Shown here: piece by piece, positions 1 through 7,150 of the stretch
How the letters are laid out: every line of letters begins with the position of its first letter
Position numbering within the stretch: position 1 is the first letter of the stretch
NCBI GenBank assembly: GCA_946886645.1
Contig: CAMPIY010000086.1
Coordinates: 1 to 7,286 of the forward strand
Length of the DNA: 7,286 bases
Source: an uncultured Sphingomonas sp.
Lineage (GTDB): Bacteria; Pseudomonadota; Alphaproteobacteria; Sphingomonadales; Sphingomonadaceae
Reading direction: 5' to 3'
The notes under the pieces: model-generated
Seen by the model: the letters and a program-made list of their open reading frames with translations, nothing else
Told to the model about the DNA's origin: nothing
Databases searched by the model: none
Made by a program: the position numbers and the translations under genes

Positions 1-386
1 AAGACGGCGGCGAGGAATTCTACGCGGTCATCGAACATGACGGCGTCACCGACCCCTGGGTTGAGCGCAATGTCGTCCCCTTCCTAGACATGGTCCCGGA
101 ATCACTGAAAAGTCCGCACATGCCCCGCGAGGAAGTGGCCGAGGCGCTGGCGCATTGGCTCGCGCATGACGAGGCGCCGGACGTCATCGCCGACTGGCCC
201 GAGGACCTGGCTCAACTTTCCATGCTGTTGGTAACGGGTCCGGGCCGAATGGTCGCCATGCCGGGCCTCACCCTTCGTTTTGTCCCGCTTCACGGCTTCT
301 CGACCGCCGCCAACAGCGCCGTTCCCCACAATGCGCTTCACGACGCTCGGGCGCTACGCGATCACATCATGAACCACTTGGAATAG
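1..386 (+). CDS. Rv2179c-like 3'-5' exoribonuclease, C-terminal part (5' end outside window)
   Basis: The reading frame is open from nucleotide 3 and ends at TAG 384-386, giving 127 residues; the ATG at 90 lies inside the protein and is not the start. The fragment opens with DGGEEFYAV and then WVERNVVPFL, which match the strand and helix following the first catalytic motif of Rv2179c-type RNA exonucleases. Later come ADWPEDLAQL (fragment residues about 63-72), where the family carries its middle catalytic Asp, and HNALHDAR near the C-terminus, the His and Asp of the DEDDh ExoIII motif. The first motif (DTE) would lie in roughly 25-30 residues upstream of the window, so catalytic completeness cannot be checked. 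Members degrade RNA 3'-5' in the cytoplasm using two divalent metal ions. The pdeM gene follows after 28 nt on the same strand, so they may share a transcript. The family call comes from recalled motifs; substrate is unknown. Confidence 0.75.
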   Translation, partial: DGGEEFYAVIEHDGVTDPWVERNVVPFLDMVPESLKSPHMPREEVAEALAHWLAHDEAPDVIADWPEDLAQLSMLLVTGPGRMVAMPGLTLRFVPLHGFSTAANSAVPHNALHDARALRDHIMNHLE

Positions 387-414
387 AAAAGCTTTCCGGT
401 TTAAGGGCCGATCG

Positions 415-1077
415 ATGGTTCCCTTTTCGTTCGCCGGTCATGATTTCCTCGCTACGCCCGAAGGCGCCCTGTTCTGGCCTGCGCAAAATGCATTGCTCGT
501 CGCCGACCTCCATCTCGAAAAGGCGAGCTGGTTCGCCCGGTTCGGCCAGATGCTGCCGCCCTATGATTCGATCGCGACCCTGTCCGCGCTCCAGCAGGAC
601 ATCGAGCGCAGTGGGGCGACGCGGCTCTTCTGCCTCGGCGACAGTTTCCACGACAAATTCGGCTGTGACCGGCTCCCGGCCGATGCCCGCACACTGCTCA
701 GCTCGCTGACCGGTCAGGTCGACTGGCTGTGGATCACCGGCAACCATGACGCCGGCTTCATCGACCATTGCGGCGGACGCATCGCCGAGGAGGTTGAGAT
801 CGACGGAATCACCCTTCGCCACGAGGCCGTTGAGGGCGATCCGACGCCCGAAATGTCGGGCCATTTTCATCCCAAGCTCCGCCTCGCGATGAAAGGCCGC
901 CACGTTTCGCGCCGCTGCTTCGTCGCGTCCGCGACCAAGCTCATCCTCCCGGCCTACGGAACGCTGACCGGCGGGCTCGACGCCCATCATCCGGAAATTT
1001 TGCGAAAGGTAGGTCCGGGCGCGTCGGCGCTGGTCCCCGTAACCGACCGCCTTTTGCGCTTCCCAATCGCCGCCTAG
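415..1077 (+). CDS. pdeM: Ligase-associated DNA damage response endonuclease PdeM (metallophosphoesterase)
   Basis: This 220-residue calcineurin-like phosphoesterase carries the full motif series: DLH (D31, H33), GDSFHD (G75, D76, with H79 and D80), GNHD (109-112), a lone His at 136, and GHFH (149-152). These supply the ligands for a two-metal centre. Length and opening (FLATPEGALFWP, then LLVADLHLEK) fit the PdeM family, which in many bacteria is encoded beside a helicase of the Lhr type, a predicted exonuclease and an ATP-dependent DNA ligase and is thought to act in DNA repair. Here none of those partners is adjacent; the upstream neighbour is an exoribonuclease-like gene. The ATG at 415 is preceded by AAGGG (403-407) with a 7-nt spacer, which supports this start. 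The TAG stop (1075-1077) overlaps the stop of the convergent gene. No signal peptide is seen, so it is likely cytoplasmic. The family call is firm; the exact nucleic acid substrate is not shown by sequence. Confidence 0.88.
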   Translation: MVPFSFAGHDFLATPEGALFWPAQNALLVADLHLEKASWFARFGQMLPPYDSIATLSALQQDIERSGATRLFCLGDSFHDKFGCDRLPADARTLLSSLTGQVDWLWITGNHDAGFIDHCGGRIAEEVEIDGITLRHEAVEGDPTPEMSGHFHPKLRLAMKGRHVSRRCFVASATKLILPAYGTLTGGLDAHHPEILRKVGPGASALVPVTDRLLRFPIAA

Positions 1078-2804
1078 GCGAGTTTCGCCGGGACAAGTCC
1101 CCGCACGATATTGCCCACGAAAAAGCCATCGGCGAGGTCGTCCGGCGTGAGTTCGGCTTCCTCCGCCCGTCCCTCGTCGATCAACTTGCCGCGGAGGATT
1201 CCGGGCAGGAGGCCGCGGCTCAGCGGAGGCGTCAGCAACCGGCCGTCGCGCTCGACGAACAAATTGGTCCGGCTCCCTTCCGTCATCATTCCGTCCCGAT
1301 CGACGAACACCGTCTCGAAGGCGCCTTCCTCGCGCCGGATGCGGTCGTAGAAGCGGCGATCCGTCGTTTTGTAGCGCAGGCGGAAATCATCCGGTTCGAC
1401 CGGCAACGGACGGATGGTCACCCGCGCCGGAACCTCGGCCGGGTCTTCGAACGGCTTCACCTCGATTGCCATCTCCCCCGTCCGCGACAGCAACAGGCGG
1501 ACCATCGCCCGCTCCTTACGCCCGAAGGTCGCGGCCTGAAGCTCGTTGCGGGCGGCGTGGCGGTCGAAACGGAAATCCAGGTCGCCGGCCGACGTCCGCA
1601 TCCGGTCGAGGTGCCGCTCCAGCTCGACGATCCCCTCGTCGGGCTCGAACCGCATCGTCTCGATCAGGTCGAAGTCCTGGGCTTGCCGGCGCACGAAATC
1701 CCCTTTCATCAGGCACTCGTCCCATTCATCGCGTGGGACGCTGTCGACCACAAGCCCCGAGCCGAGACCGAGCCGGGCTCGGGGCGCACCATGCGGCCAC
1801 TCAAGTGTCCGGATCATTACGTTGAACGATGCATCGCCGCCGGGCTCGATCCAGCCCATCGACCCGGTATAGGCCCCGCGCGGCTCCGGCTCGAGGCGCC
1901 TCAGCGCCTGCATCGCCGCGACCTTGGGCGCACCCGTGACCGAGCCGCACGGGAAGATCGTCCGAATTACGTCGACAGCATCAAGGCCGTCGCGAAGTTG
2001 CGAAGTGATCCGGCTCACCATCTGGTGCACCGTCGGATAGGTCTCGACCGCGAACAGCTCCGGCACGCCGACGCTACCCGCTTCGGATACGCGCGCCAGG
2101 TCGTTGCGCATCAGGTCGACGATCATCAGGTTTTCCGCGCGCTGCTTTTCGTCGGTCGCCAGCGTCTGGATTTCCTCGGCATCGGCGGACGGGTCGCGTC
2201 GCCGGGCGGCCGTACCCTTCATCGGGCGCGCTTCGACCTTCCCATCCCGGATCGTGAAGAATTGCTCGGGCGAGAGGGAAATCAGCGAACGGTCGTCGTC
2301 GACAAACACCCCGCCCCAGCCCGCTTCGGAAGAGCGCCGCAACCGGGCATAGAGCGCCAGCGGACTGCCCGCGACCGCGACATCGCAGCCAAAAGTCAGA
2401 TTGGCCTGGTAGAAGTCGCCCGCGAACAGATGATCGCGAACGGTCCCGACGGCGGCCGCATAATCATGCCCGGAAATGCGTGGCTTCGGCTTGCCGGCGA
2501 ACGCCCCGCCGGCTTCGGGAAGGAGCGAACCGAGGTCGGGTTCATCAAATCCATCGAACAACCCGAAAACGAATAGCGGCCCCTCGCCCTTGCGGGCGCA
2601 AGCCGCCAGCTTGGGGTCGAAGGCATAACCCGCCTCATAAGCGAGATAGCCCGCTGCATGTTGCCCCTTGCGAAGACCCGCACGCACGCGTTCCAGCGCG
2701 GGCGCGATCTCCTCGATCTCCAATGCCACGATCCGTTCGACCGGATTGCGGTATAGCCGGGGCGCGGCCCCGCCTTTCCGGGCATCGTCGAAGAGGATCC
2801 ACAT
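1074..2804 (-). CDS. pabB: Aminodeoxychorismate synthase component I / aminodeoxychorismate lyase fusion (PabB-PabC)
   Basis: This 576-residue protein joins two steps of p-aminobenzoate (folate) synthesis. Residues 1 to about 370 are the chorismate-binding PabB half: FYQANLT (131-137), PMKGT with K196 (the Lys that separates PabB from anthranilate synthase TrpE, which has Ala there), LMIVDLMRNDL (226-236) and PCGSVTGAPK (285-294). Residues from about 376 are a class IV PLP-dependent lyase: DLIETMRF, the probable Schiff-base Lys K479 in RYKTTDRRFYD, TEGSRTNLFV (508-517) and VGNIVRGLVPA near the end. PabB aminates chorismate to 4-amino-4-deoxychorismate, and the lyase releases pyruvate to give p-aminobenzoate. 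The ammonia-supplying glutaminase (PabA or shared TrpG) is not in the window. The start at 2804 has only a weak GGCGGGG upstream, but the frame meets a stop at 2853-2855 and has no other start between. The stop overlaps that of pdeM. Confidence 0.93.
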   Translation of the reverse strand: MWILFDDARKGGAAPRLYRNPVERIVALEIEEIAPALERVRAGLRKGQHAAGYLAYEAGYAFDPKLAACARKGEGPLFVFGLFDGFDEPDLGSLLPEAGGAFAGKPKPRISGHDYAAAVGTVRDHLFAGDFYQANLTFGCDVAVAGSPLALYARLRRSSEAGWGGVFVDDDRSLISLSPEQFFTIRDGKVEARPMKGTAARRRDPSADAEEIQTLATDEKQRAENLMIVDLMRNDLARVSEAGSVGVPELFAVETYPTVHQMVSRITSQLRDGLDAVDVIRTIFPCGSVTGAPKVAAMQALRRLEPEPRGAYTGSMGWIEPGGDASFNVMIRTLEWPHGAPRARLGLGSGLVVDSVPRDEWDECLMKGDFVRRQAQDFDLIETMRFEPDEGIVELERHLDRMRTSAGDLDFRFDRHAARNELQAATFGRKERAMVRLLLSRTGEMAIEVKPFEDPAEVPARVTIRPLPVEPDDFRLRYKTTDRRFYDRIRREEGAFETVFVDRDGMMTEGSRTNLFVERDGRLLTPPLSRGLLPGILRGKLIDEGRAEEAELTPDDLADGFFVGNIVRGLVPAKLA

Positions 2805-2875
2805 GCTTCGCCATTGCCCCGCCTGAACCTGCTTCGTAAACCCTCGGCCAAGTCAATTTCCCTGGGGGTTGCCCG
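2805..2875. promoter_or_regulatory. Divergent intergenic region between the pabB fusion and the dipeptidase gene
   Basis: These 71 nt must supply 5' signals for both divergent genes unless promoters lie inside the coding regions. On the minus strand TTGACT (2856 down to 2851) is a good -35 match, but no convincing -10 hexamer sits 16-18 nt beyond it. On the plus strand GGGGG (2864-2868) lies 7 nt before the dipeptidase ATG and can act as a weak ribosome binding site. I see no clear operator or hairpin. The promoter assignment is tentative. Confidence 0.3.
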
Positions 2876-4126
2876 ATGCGTTATTCCATCCTGCTTGCCG
2901 CGCTGTTGTTGTCCAATGCGGCGGCCGCGCAACCGATCGATCCCAAGACCAAGGCCCGCATCGACCGCATCCTCAAGAAGACCCCCCTAATCGACGGCCA
3001 CAACGACATCGCCGAGGCGCTTCAGGAAAACTACGCCTTCAGCGTCGCCAACCTCGCCAGCGGCACCGACAAATGGCCCGAACATCCGTTGATGACCGAT
3101 ATGGCCCGCCTTCATGCGGGGCGCGTGGGCGGGCAATTCTGGTCGGTCTATATCGACGGGACGATCACTGGCGACGAGGCTATCCGGCGGACCATCGAGC
3201 AGATCGACATCGTCGACCGGATGATCGCAGCCTACCCCAACGACCTGGAGCGGGCACTGACAGCCGACGACATCGTCCGCATCCACAAGAAGGGGAAAGT
3301 CGCGTCGCTCATCGGGATCGAGGGCGGGCGGCAGATCGGCGGAAGCATGGCCGCGCTCCGGCAATTTTATCGCCTCGGCGCGCGCTACATGACCCTGACG
3401 CACAATCAGACGACCGAATGGGCCGACAGCGCGACGGACGAGCCGAAGTATGACGGCCTCTCGCCGTTCGGCCTCAAGGTCGTCGGCGAAATGAACCGCC
3501 TCGGCATGCTAGTCGACCTGAGTCACGTCGCCCCGGCCACGATGCGCGACGCGATCGAAGCTTCGCGCGCCCCGGTCATTTTCTCGCACAGCTCCGCAGC
3601 CGGAGTGACCCCGCATCCGCGCAACGTCCCGGACGAGATTCTGAAGCTGCTCCCGGCAAACGGCGGCGTCGTAATGGTCAACATCGTCCCCGGCTTCATC
3701 TCGCAAGAGGTGTGGACCTGGTCCGCCGAGCGCAACGGGGAGGAAGCCAGGCTGAAAGCGATCCATCGCGCGAGCAATGCGGCGGTGGAGGCGGGCCTGA
3801 AGGCTTGGGAGGCGGCGCACCCGCGCCCGGCAACTGACGTCCGCATTGTCGCCGACCATATCGAGCATGTCGCGAAGGTGGCGGGCCACGATCATGTCGG
3901 GCTGGGCGGCGATTTCGACGGTATTCCCTACACGCCGGCCGGCCTGGAAGGTGTCGAAACCTATCCTGTGATCTTCGCCGAACTGATCCGCCGCGGCTGG
4001 TCCGATGCTGATTTGGCCAAGCTTGCCGGCGGCAATCTGCTCCGCGTCATGCGCCGCGCCGAGGCGGTCGCTGCGTCGATGAAGGACATCGCGCCCGCCA
4101 TGGACAAGCTGCCACCCGCTCCCTAG
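2876..4126 (+). CDS. Secreted M19 family dipeptidase (membrane dipeptidase-like, zinc)
   Basis: A 416-residue protein with an N-terminal signal peptide: charged start MRYS, hydrophobic core LLAALLL, and a likely signal peptidase I site after AAAA (A18, before QP). I see no lipobox Cys. The mature part shows the M19 zinc ligands in order: DGHND (H42, D44), GIEGG (E149), DLSHV (H217) and FSHSS (H238), plus GGDFDG (344-349) and HPRN (R249), which match substrate-contacting positions of renal dipeptidase. Members hydrolyse dipeptides, including some D-amino acid-containing ones, with a binuclear zinc site. The protein probably acts in the periplasm, perhaps on peptides from food or cell-wall turnover. 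The ATG at 2876 follows GGGGG by 7 nt and gives an intact signal peptide, so the start is well supported. The hydrolase gene downstream begins 9 nt after its stop, suggesting an operon. The family is clear; the natural substrate is not. Confidence 0.92.
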   Translation: MRYSILLAALLLSNAAAAQPIDPKTKARIDRILKKTPLIDGHNDIAEALQENYAFSVANLASGTDKWPEHPLMTDMARLHAGRVGGQFWSVYIDGTITGDEAIRRTIEQIDIVDRMIAAYPNDLERALTADDIVRIHKKGKVASLIGIEGGRQIGGSMAALRQFYRLGARYMTLTHNQTTEWADSATDEPKYDGLSPFGLKVVGEMNRLGMLVDLSHVAPATMRDAIEASRAPVIFSHSSAAGVTPHPRNVPDEILKLLPANGGVVMVNIVPGFISQEVWTWSAERNGEEARLKAIHRASNAAVEAGLKAWEAAHPRPATDVRIVADHIEHVAKVAGHDHVGLGGDFDGIPYTPAGLEGVETYPVIFAELIRRGWSDADLAKLAGGNLLRVMRRAEAVAASMKDIAPAMDKLPPAP

Positions 4127-4135
4127 TCGGACCTC

Positions 4136-4798
4136 ATGTCCAACCCGCCGCTCAAGGCCGCGATCATCCCGGTCACGCCGCTCCAGCAGAATTGTACGCT
4201 GCTGTGGTGCACGGAGACGATGCGTGGAGCCTTTTGCGATCCGGGCGGCGATTTGGATCGGCTGAAGGCGGCCGCGGCCCAGCATGGCGTAACGATTGAG
4301 AAGATCATCCTGACCCATGGCCATATTGACCATTGCGGATCGGCCGGAATCCTCGCGGAGGAACTCGGCGTTCCGATCGAGGGGCCGCATGAGGACGACC
4401 TTTTTTGGATCGCCCGGCTGGAGGATGACGGGATGCGCTATGGCGTTCCCGGGAAGCCGTTCCAATCGGACCGCTACCTGGTGGATGGCGACACAGTGAC
4501 GGTCGGCAACCTCACATTGAACGTCCGCCACTGCCCCGGCCATACGCCCGGCCATGTCGTCTTCCATCATCCCGAATCGAAGCTCGCGCTAGTCGGCGAC
4601 GTGCTGTTTCAGGGCTCCGTCGGCCGCACCGATTTCCCGCTCGGCAACACCCAGCAATTGCTCGATTCCATCACGCAGCGGCTTTGGCCGATGGGCGGCG
4701 ATACGCATTTCGTGCCGGGGCACGGCCCGATGTCGACCTTCGCCCATGAGCGCGCGACCAATCCGTTCGTCGGCGATCGCGTCCTTCAGAAGGCGTGA
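4136..4798 (+). CDS. Metallo-beta-lactamase-fold hydrolase, glyoxalase II-like (YcbL type)
   Basis: A 220-residue MBL-fold protein with a complete two-metal site: THGHIDH (H61, H63, D65, H66), CPGHTPGH (H136), LVGDVLF (D155) and VPGHGP (H196). The segment GSVGRTDFPLG (160-170) is typical of the short YcbL-type glyoxalase II group, which lacks the long C-terminal substrate-binding helical domain of classical GloB. Such proteins hydrolyse thioesters such as S-lactoylglutathione to D-lactate and glutathione, but substrates vary widely and cannot be read from sequence. No signal peptide is present, so it is probably cytoplasmic, unlike its upstream neighbour. It starts 9 nt after the dipeptidase stop with only a weak GGA (4129-4131) before the ATG, so translation may depend partly on coupling. 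An intrinsic-terminator-like hairpin lies about 85 nt beyond its stop. Confidence 0.85.
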   Translation: MSNPPLKAAIIPVTPLQQNCTLLWCTETMRGAFCDPGGDLDRLKAAAAQHGVTIEKIILTHGHIDHCGSAGILAEELGVPIEGPHEDDLFWIARLEDDGMRYGVPGKPFQSDRYLVDGDTVTVGNLTLNVRHCPGHTPGHVVFHHPESKLALVGDVLFQGSVGRTDFPLGNTQQLLDSITQRLWPMGGDTHFVPGHGPMSTFAHERATNPFVGDRVLQKA

Positions 4799-4803
4799 GG
4801 CGC

Positions 4804-4831
4804 TTGCGCACGGCCAAGATTTCGCTATAGG
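4804..4831 (+). promoter_or_regulatory. Probable sigma70-type promoter for rpmF-plsX-fabH
   Basis: TTGCGC (4804-4809) and TATAGG (4826-4831) are separated by 16 nt, a good match to a housekeeping promoter. The pattern GCTATAGGGCGC resembles core-gene promoters I associate with sphingomonads. It starts 5 nt after the hydrolase stop and would place the transcript start near 4838, giving a leader of about 98 nt before rpmF. It is the best promoter candidate in the 137-nt gap. The start point is inferred. Confidence 0.55.
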
Positions 4832-4862
4832 GCGCACTCGTTCGCGACAATCCGGCCGCCGC

Positions 4863-4878
4863 CTCGGGATTTCCCGAG
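4863..4878 (+). other. Leader hairpin 1 upstream of rpmF
   Basis: CTCGGG (4863-4868) and CCCGAG (4873-4878) form a perfect 6-bp stem with an ATTT loop. It has no T tract of its own and lies 5 nt before the terminator-like hairpin. Together they make a two-hairpin leader. Stem complementarity is seen directly; any function is inferred. Confidence 0.5.
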
Positions 4879-4883
4879 AGCCA

Positions 4884-4909
4884 TGGCGAGGAGAGTCGCC
4901 AATTTTTTT
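4884..4909 (+). terminator. Intrinsic terminator-like hairpin in the rpmF leader (possible attenuator)
   Basis: TGGCGA (4884-4889) and TCGCCA (4896-4901) form a perfect 6-bp stem with a 6-nt loop GGAGAG, followed by A and then seven T residues (4903-4909). This is the standard form of a Rho-independent terminator. It could end the dipeptidase-hydrolase transcript. However, it also lies downstream of the best rpmF promoter and 12 nt before AAGGA of the rpmF ribosome binding site, so transcripts reaching rpmF from that promoter must pass it. That arrangement suits attenuation. Structure is seen; the role is inferred. Confidence 0.6.
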
Positions 4910-4935
4910 GGACATGGATTTAAGGAAGAGCCGAG

Positions 4936-5115
4936 ATGGCCGTCCCTAAGAGAAAAACCTCGCCCTCGAAGCGCAACATGCGCCGCAGCCATCACGCGCT
5001 GACCCCGGCCGCCTTCCAGGAATGCCCGAACTGCGGCGAGCTGAAGCTTCCGCACAATCTCTGCTCGGCCTGCGGCCACTATAACGGCCGCGAGATCGTC
5101 TCGACCGAGGCCTAA
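4936..5115 (+). CDS. rpmF: Large ribosomal subunit protein bL32
   Basis: This short gene encodes 59 residues, the usual length for bacterial L32. It opens with [20 protein letters not shown], the basic N-terminal tail characteristic of L32 that threads into rRNA. Two CxxC pairs follow, CPNC (C30, C33) and CSAC (C43, C46), forming a four-Cys zinc ribbon, so this is the zinc-binding form. It ends GREIVSTEA. The ATG at 4936 follows AAGGA (4922-4926) by 9 nt, a good ribosome binding site. L32 is a structural protein of the 50S subunit. The plsX gene follows after 29 nt, the conserved rpmF-plsX-fabH order. The YceD (DUF177) gene that often precedes rpmF in other proteobacteria is not present; the upstream gene is the MBL hydrolase. 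Confidence 0.97.
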   Translation: MAVPKRKTSPSKRNMRRSHHALTPAAFQECPNCGELKLPHNLCSACGHYNGREIVSTEA

Positions 5116-5125
5116 GGCGCATCGC

Positions 5126-5132
5126 GGAGGAG
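5126..5132 (+). promoter_or_regulatory. Long-spaced ribosome binding site of plsX
   Basis: GGAGGAG is the strongest Shine-Dalgarno match in the window. It lies 12 nt before the plsX ATG, further than the 5-9 nt typical here, and 10 nt after the rpmF stop. The distance might reduce initiation, but no nearer in-frame start exists, and the annotated start fits the family's N-terminus. Confidence 0.6.
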
Positions 5133-5144
5133 CGGCAGCCGGTC

Positions 5145-6194
5145 ATGGCGTCAAGCCCGCGCATCGCGATCGACGCAATGGGTGGAGATATCGGCCCGGC
5201 GGTCATGATCGCCGGAATGGCTCGCGCGCGCCGCAAGGACCGGACGCTCCGCTTCGACGTTTATGGCGATGAGTCGCTGATCTCGCCCGAGCTGGCGAAG
5301 CACCGGCCGCTGGCCGAGGCCACCACCATCCATCACACCACCGACGCCATCGAAGCGTCGGAGAAGCCCAGCCAGGCCCTCCGCCGCGCCAAGACGACGT
5401 CGATGGGCATGGCGATCAACGCGGTGAAGGAAGGCCTGTCCGATGCCGCGCTGTCGGGCGGCAACACCGGCGCCCTGATGGCGATGGCGAAGCTGGCGCT
5501 TCGGACCATGCCGGGCATCGACCGGCCGGCGCTCGCCGCGCTTCTGCCGACGCTGGGCACCACCGACTGCGTCATGCTCGATCTCGGCGCCAATACCGAG
5601 TGCGACGCCCAGAACCTGGTCCAGTTCGCGGTGATGGGATCGGCCTATTCGCGCACCGTCCTCGGCATTTCCAAGCCGCGCGTGAAGCTGCTCAACATCG
5701 GCACCGAGGAATTGAAGGGAACCGGCGAGCTCAAGGAAGCGGCAGGACTGTTGCGCGAGGCCGATTATCTGCCGCTGCGGTTCGAGGGCTTCACTGAAGG
5801 CGACCGGCTATCGCGGGGCGACATCGATGTCGTCGTCACCGACGGCTTTTCCGGCAACATCGCCCTCAAGACCGCCGAGGGGACGGCCCGCTTCGTCACC
5901 GACCTGTTGCGCCGCGCCTTCACCTCCTCGTTGCGGTCGAAAGCCGGTTTCGCGCTGTCAAAGCCCGCGCTCAACCTGCTCAAGACCCACCTCGACCCCA
6001 ACAACCACAATGGCGCGGTCTTCCTTGGCCTCAACGGGCTGGTGGTGAAGAGTCATGGCGGCGCCAACGCCAAGGGCGTCGCCAATGCGATTGCCGTCGC
6101 CGGGTCGATGGTCCGCAACGACATCACCCGCAAGATCGGCGACGATCTCGACAATTTCCGCGCGCATGCGTTTTCCGATGAGGCTGCCGAATGA
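5145..6194 (+). CDS. plsX: Phosphate acyltransferase PlsX
   Basis: A 349-residue PlsX of usual length. It converts acyl-ACP and inorganic phosphate to acyl-phosphate, the donor used by PlsY in the first step of phosphatidic acid synthesis; the enzyme is a peripheral membrane protein at the inner face of the cytoplasmic membrane. Family signatures are in place: IAIDAMGGD (7-15), SGGNTGALM (104-112), [10 protein letters not shown] (145-154), [10 protein letters not shown] (183-192), VTDGFSGN (231-238), and [13 protein letters not shown] (286-298) before VVKSHG. The ATG at 5145 directly precedes the conserved first strand. GGAGGAG (5126-5132) is a strong ribosome binding sequence but sits 12 nt away, longer than usual; no other start lies nearer in frame. 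The stop overlaps the fabH start as ATGA, implying coupled translation of two enzymes that start membrane lipid synthesis. Confidence 0.97.
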   Translation: MASSPRIAIDAMGGDIGPAVMIAGMARARRKDRTLRFDVYGDESLISPELAKHRPLAEATTIHHTTDAIEASEKPSQALRRAKTTSMGMAINAVKEGLSDAALSGGNTGALMAMAKLALRTMPGIDRPALAALLPTLGTTDCVMLDLGANTECDAQNLVQFAVMGSAYSRTVLGISKPRVKLLNIGTEELKGTGELKEAAGLLREADYLPLRFEGFTEGDRLSRGDIDVVVTDGFSGNIALKTAEGTARFVTDLLRRAFTSSLRSKAGFALSKPALNLLKTHLDPNNHNGAVFLGLNGLVVKSHGGANAKGVANAIAVAGSMVRNDITRKIGDDLDNFRAHAFSDEAAE

Positions 6195-7150
6195 CCCTTC
6201 GTTCCGTCGTCAAGGGTACCGGTTCGGCCTTGCCAAAGCGCCGCGTCGACAATCAGGAACTGGCGGCGCAGGTCGATACGTCCGACGAGTGGATCGTCGA
6301 GCGCACCGGCATCCGCAGCCGCTACATCGCCGCCGATGGGGAAACCACGGCGACCCTTGCCGTCGAGGCCTGCCGCAAGGCGCTCGAAGCGGCCGGCCTG
6401 CAGCCCGACGACATCGGCCTCATCGTCCTCGCCACCGCGACGCCCGACCAGACCTTTCCGTCGTCGGCGACCAAGGTTCAGGCGATGCTCGGCATTTCGG
6501 ACTGCATCGCCTTCGACGTCCACGCCGTCTGCACCGGCTTCCTGTACGCGCTGACCGTGGCCGACTCGATGCTCCGCGGCGGTAGCGCGAAGCGGGCGCT
6601 GGTCATCGGCTCCGAGACGTTCAGCCGCATCCTCGACTGGGAGGACCGCACGACCTGCGTCCTGTTCGGCGACGGCGCGGGCGCGATCGTGCTGGAAGCC
6701 GAGGAAGGCGAAGCCGGCATCCTCTCAACCAGTCTCCATGCCGACGGCCGCCACAATGGCCTGCTGTTCGTCGATGGCGGCCCGTCGACCACCGGAACCG
6801 TTGGCAAGCTTCGCATGAAGGGTCGCGAGGTGTTCCGCCACGCGGTGGTCAACCTCGCCGACGTGCTCAACACCGTGCTCGGGCGAGCGGGGCTCACCGC
6901 TGCCGACGTCGACTGGGTGGTGCCTCACCAGGCCAACGCCCGCATCCTCGACGCCACCGCGAAAAAGCTCGGCCTTCCGCCCGAAAAGGTGGTCGTCACC
7001 GTCGATCGTCACGCCAACACGTCCGCCGCCTCCGTCCCTCTTGCATTGGACGTCGCGGTGCGCGACGGGCGAATCAAGCGAGGGGACCTTCTGGTTCTGG
7101 AGGCGATGGGCGGCGGCTTCACTTGGGGAGCGGCTGCGCTTCGCTATTGA
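6191..7150 (+). CDS. fabH: Beta-ketoacyl-ACP synthase III (FabH)
   Basis: A 319-residue thiolase-fold enzyme that condenses acetyl-CoA with malonyl-ACP to start type II fatty acid synthesis in the cytoplasm. The catalytic triad is complete: C114 in HAVCTGF, H246 in VPHQAN and N276 in HANTSAAS. Other family marks are [13 protein letters not shown] (32-44), [13 protein letters not shown] (81-93), LFGDGAGA (158-165) and the C-terminal GGGFTWGAA (307-315). Length is close to that of E. coli FabH. The ATG at 6191 overlaps the plsX stop by 4 nt and has GAGG (6180-6183) 7 nt upstream inside plsX, so the start is secure and translation is probably coupled. No active-site change or truncation is seen. 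Acyl-CoA primer preference (acetyl or branched) cannot be read reliably from these motifs. Confidence 0.97.
   Translation: MTLRSVVKGTGSALPKRRVDNQELAAQVDTSDEWIVERTGIRSRYIAADGETTATLAVEACRKALEAAGLQPDDIGLIVLATATPDQTFPSSATKVQAMLGISDCIAFDVHAVCTGFLYALTVADSMLRGGSAKRALVIGSETFSRILDWEDRTTCVLFGDGAGAIVLEAEEGEAGILSTSLHADGRHNGLLFVDGGPSTTGTVGKLRMKGREVFRHAVVNLADVLNTVLGRAGLTAADVDWVVPHQANARILDATAKKLGLPPEKVVVTVDRHANTSAASVPLALDVAVRDGRIKRGDLLVLEAMGGGFTWGAAALRY

Noticed and set aside
90..92. ATG at 90 as the start of the first gene
   Set aside because: The frame is open to the window edge and the 29 upstream residues match the conserved family region, so this Met is internal.
367..990. 207-residue minus-strand open frame opposite pdeM
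   Set aside because: It is in the same codon register as pdeM on the opposite strand, and pdeM has a complete catalytic motif set. A shadow frame is the simple explanation.
1557..2576. 339-residue plus-strand open frame opposite the pabB fusion
   Set aside because: Its codons lie in exact register with the fusion's codons on the other strand. In GC-rich genes the G/C third positions become first positions there, which makes stop codons rare. The translation shows no recognisable family and the opposite gene is certain.
3509..4570. 353-residue minus-strand open frame spanning the dipeptidase and hydrolase genes
   Set aside because: Both plus-strand genes happen to be in the same frame, so a register-matched antisense shadow runs through both and the 9-nt gap. 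It has no protein-like motifs.
4914..4949. 11-codon upstream frame (ATG at 4914) overlapping the rpmF start
   Set aside because: The nearest purine-rich sequence is the terminator loop about 18 nt upstream, too far for initiation, and AAGGA at 4922-4926 lies inside the frame and serves rpmF. A regulatory leader peptide cannot be excluded, but nothing supports it.
6053..6523. 156-residue minus-strand open frame opposite the plsX-fabH junction
   Set aside because: It is in register with fabH codons and lies opposite two certain genes; no motif or ribosome binding site supports it.
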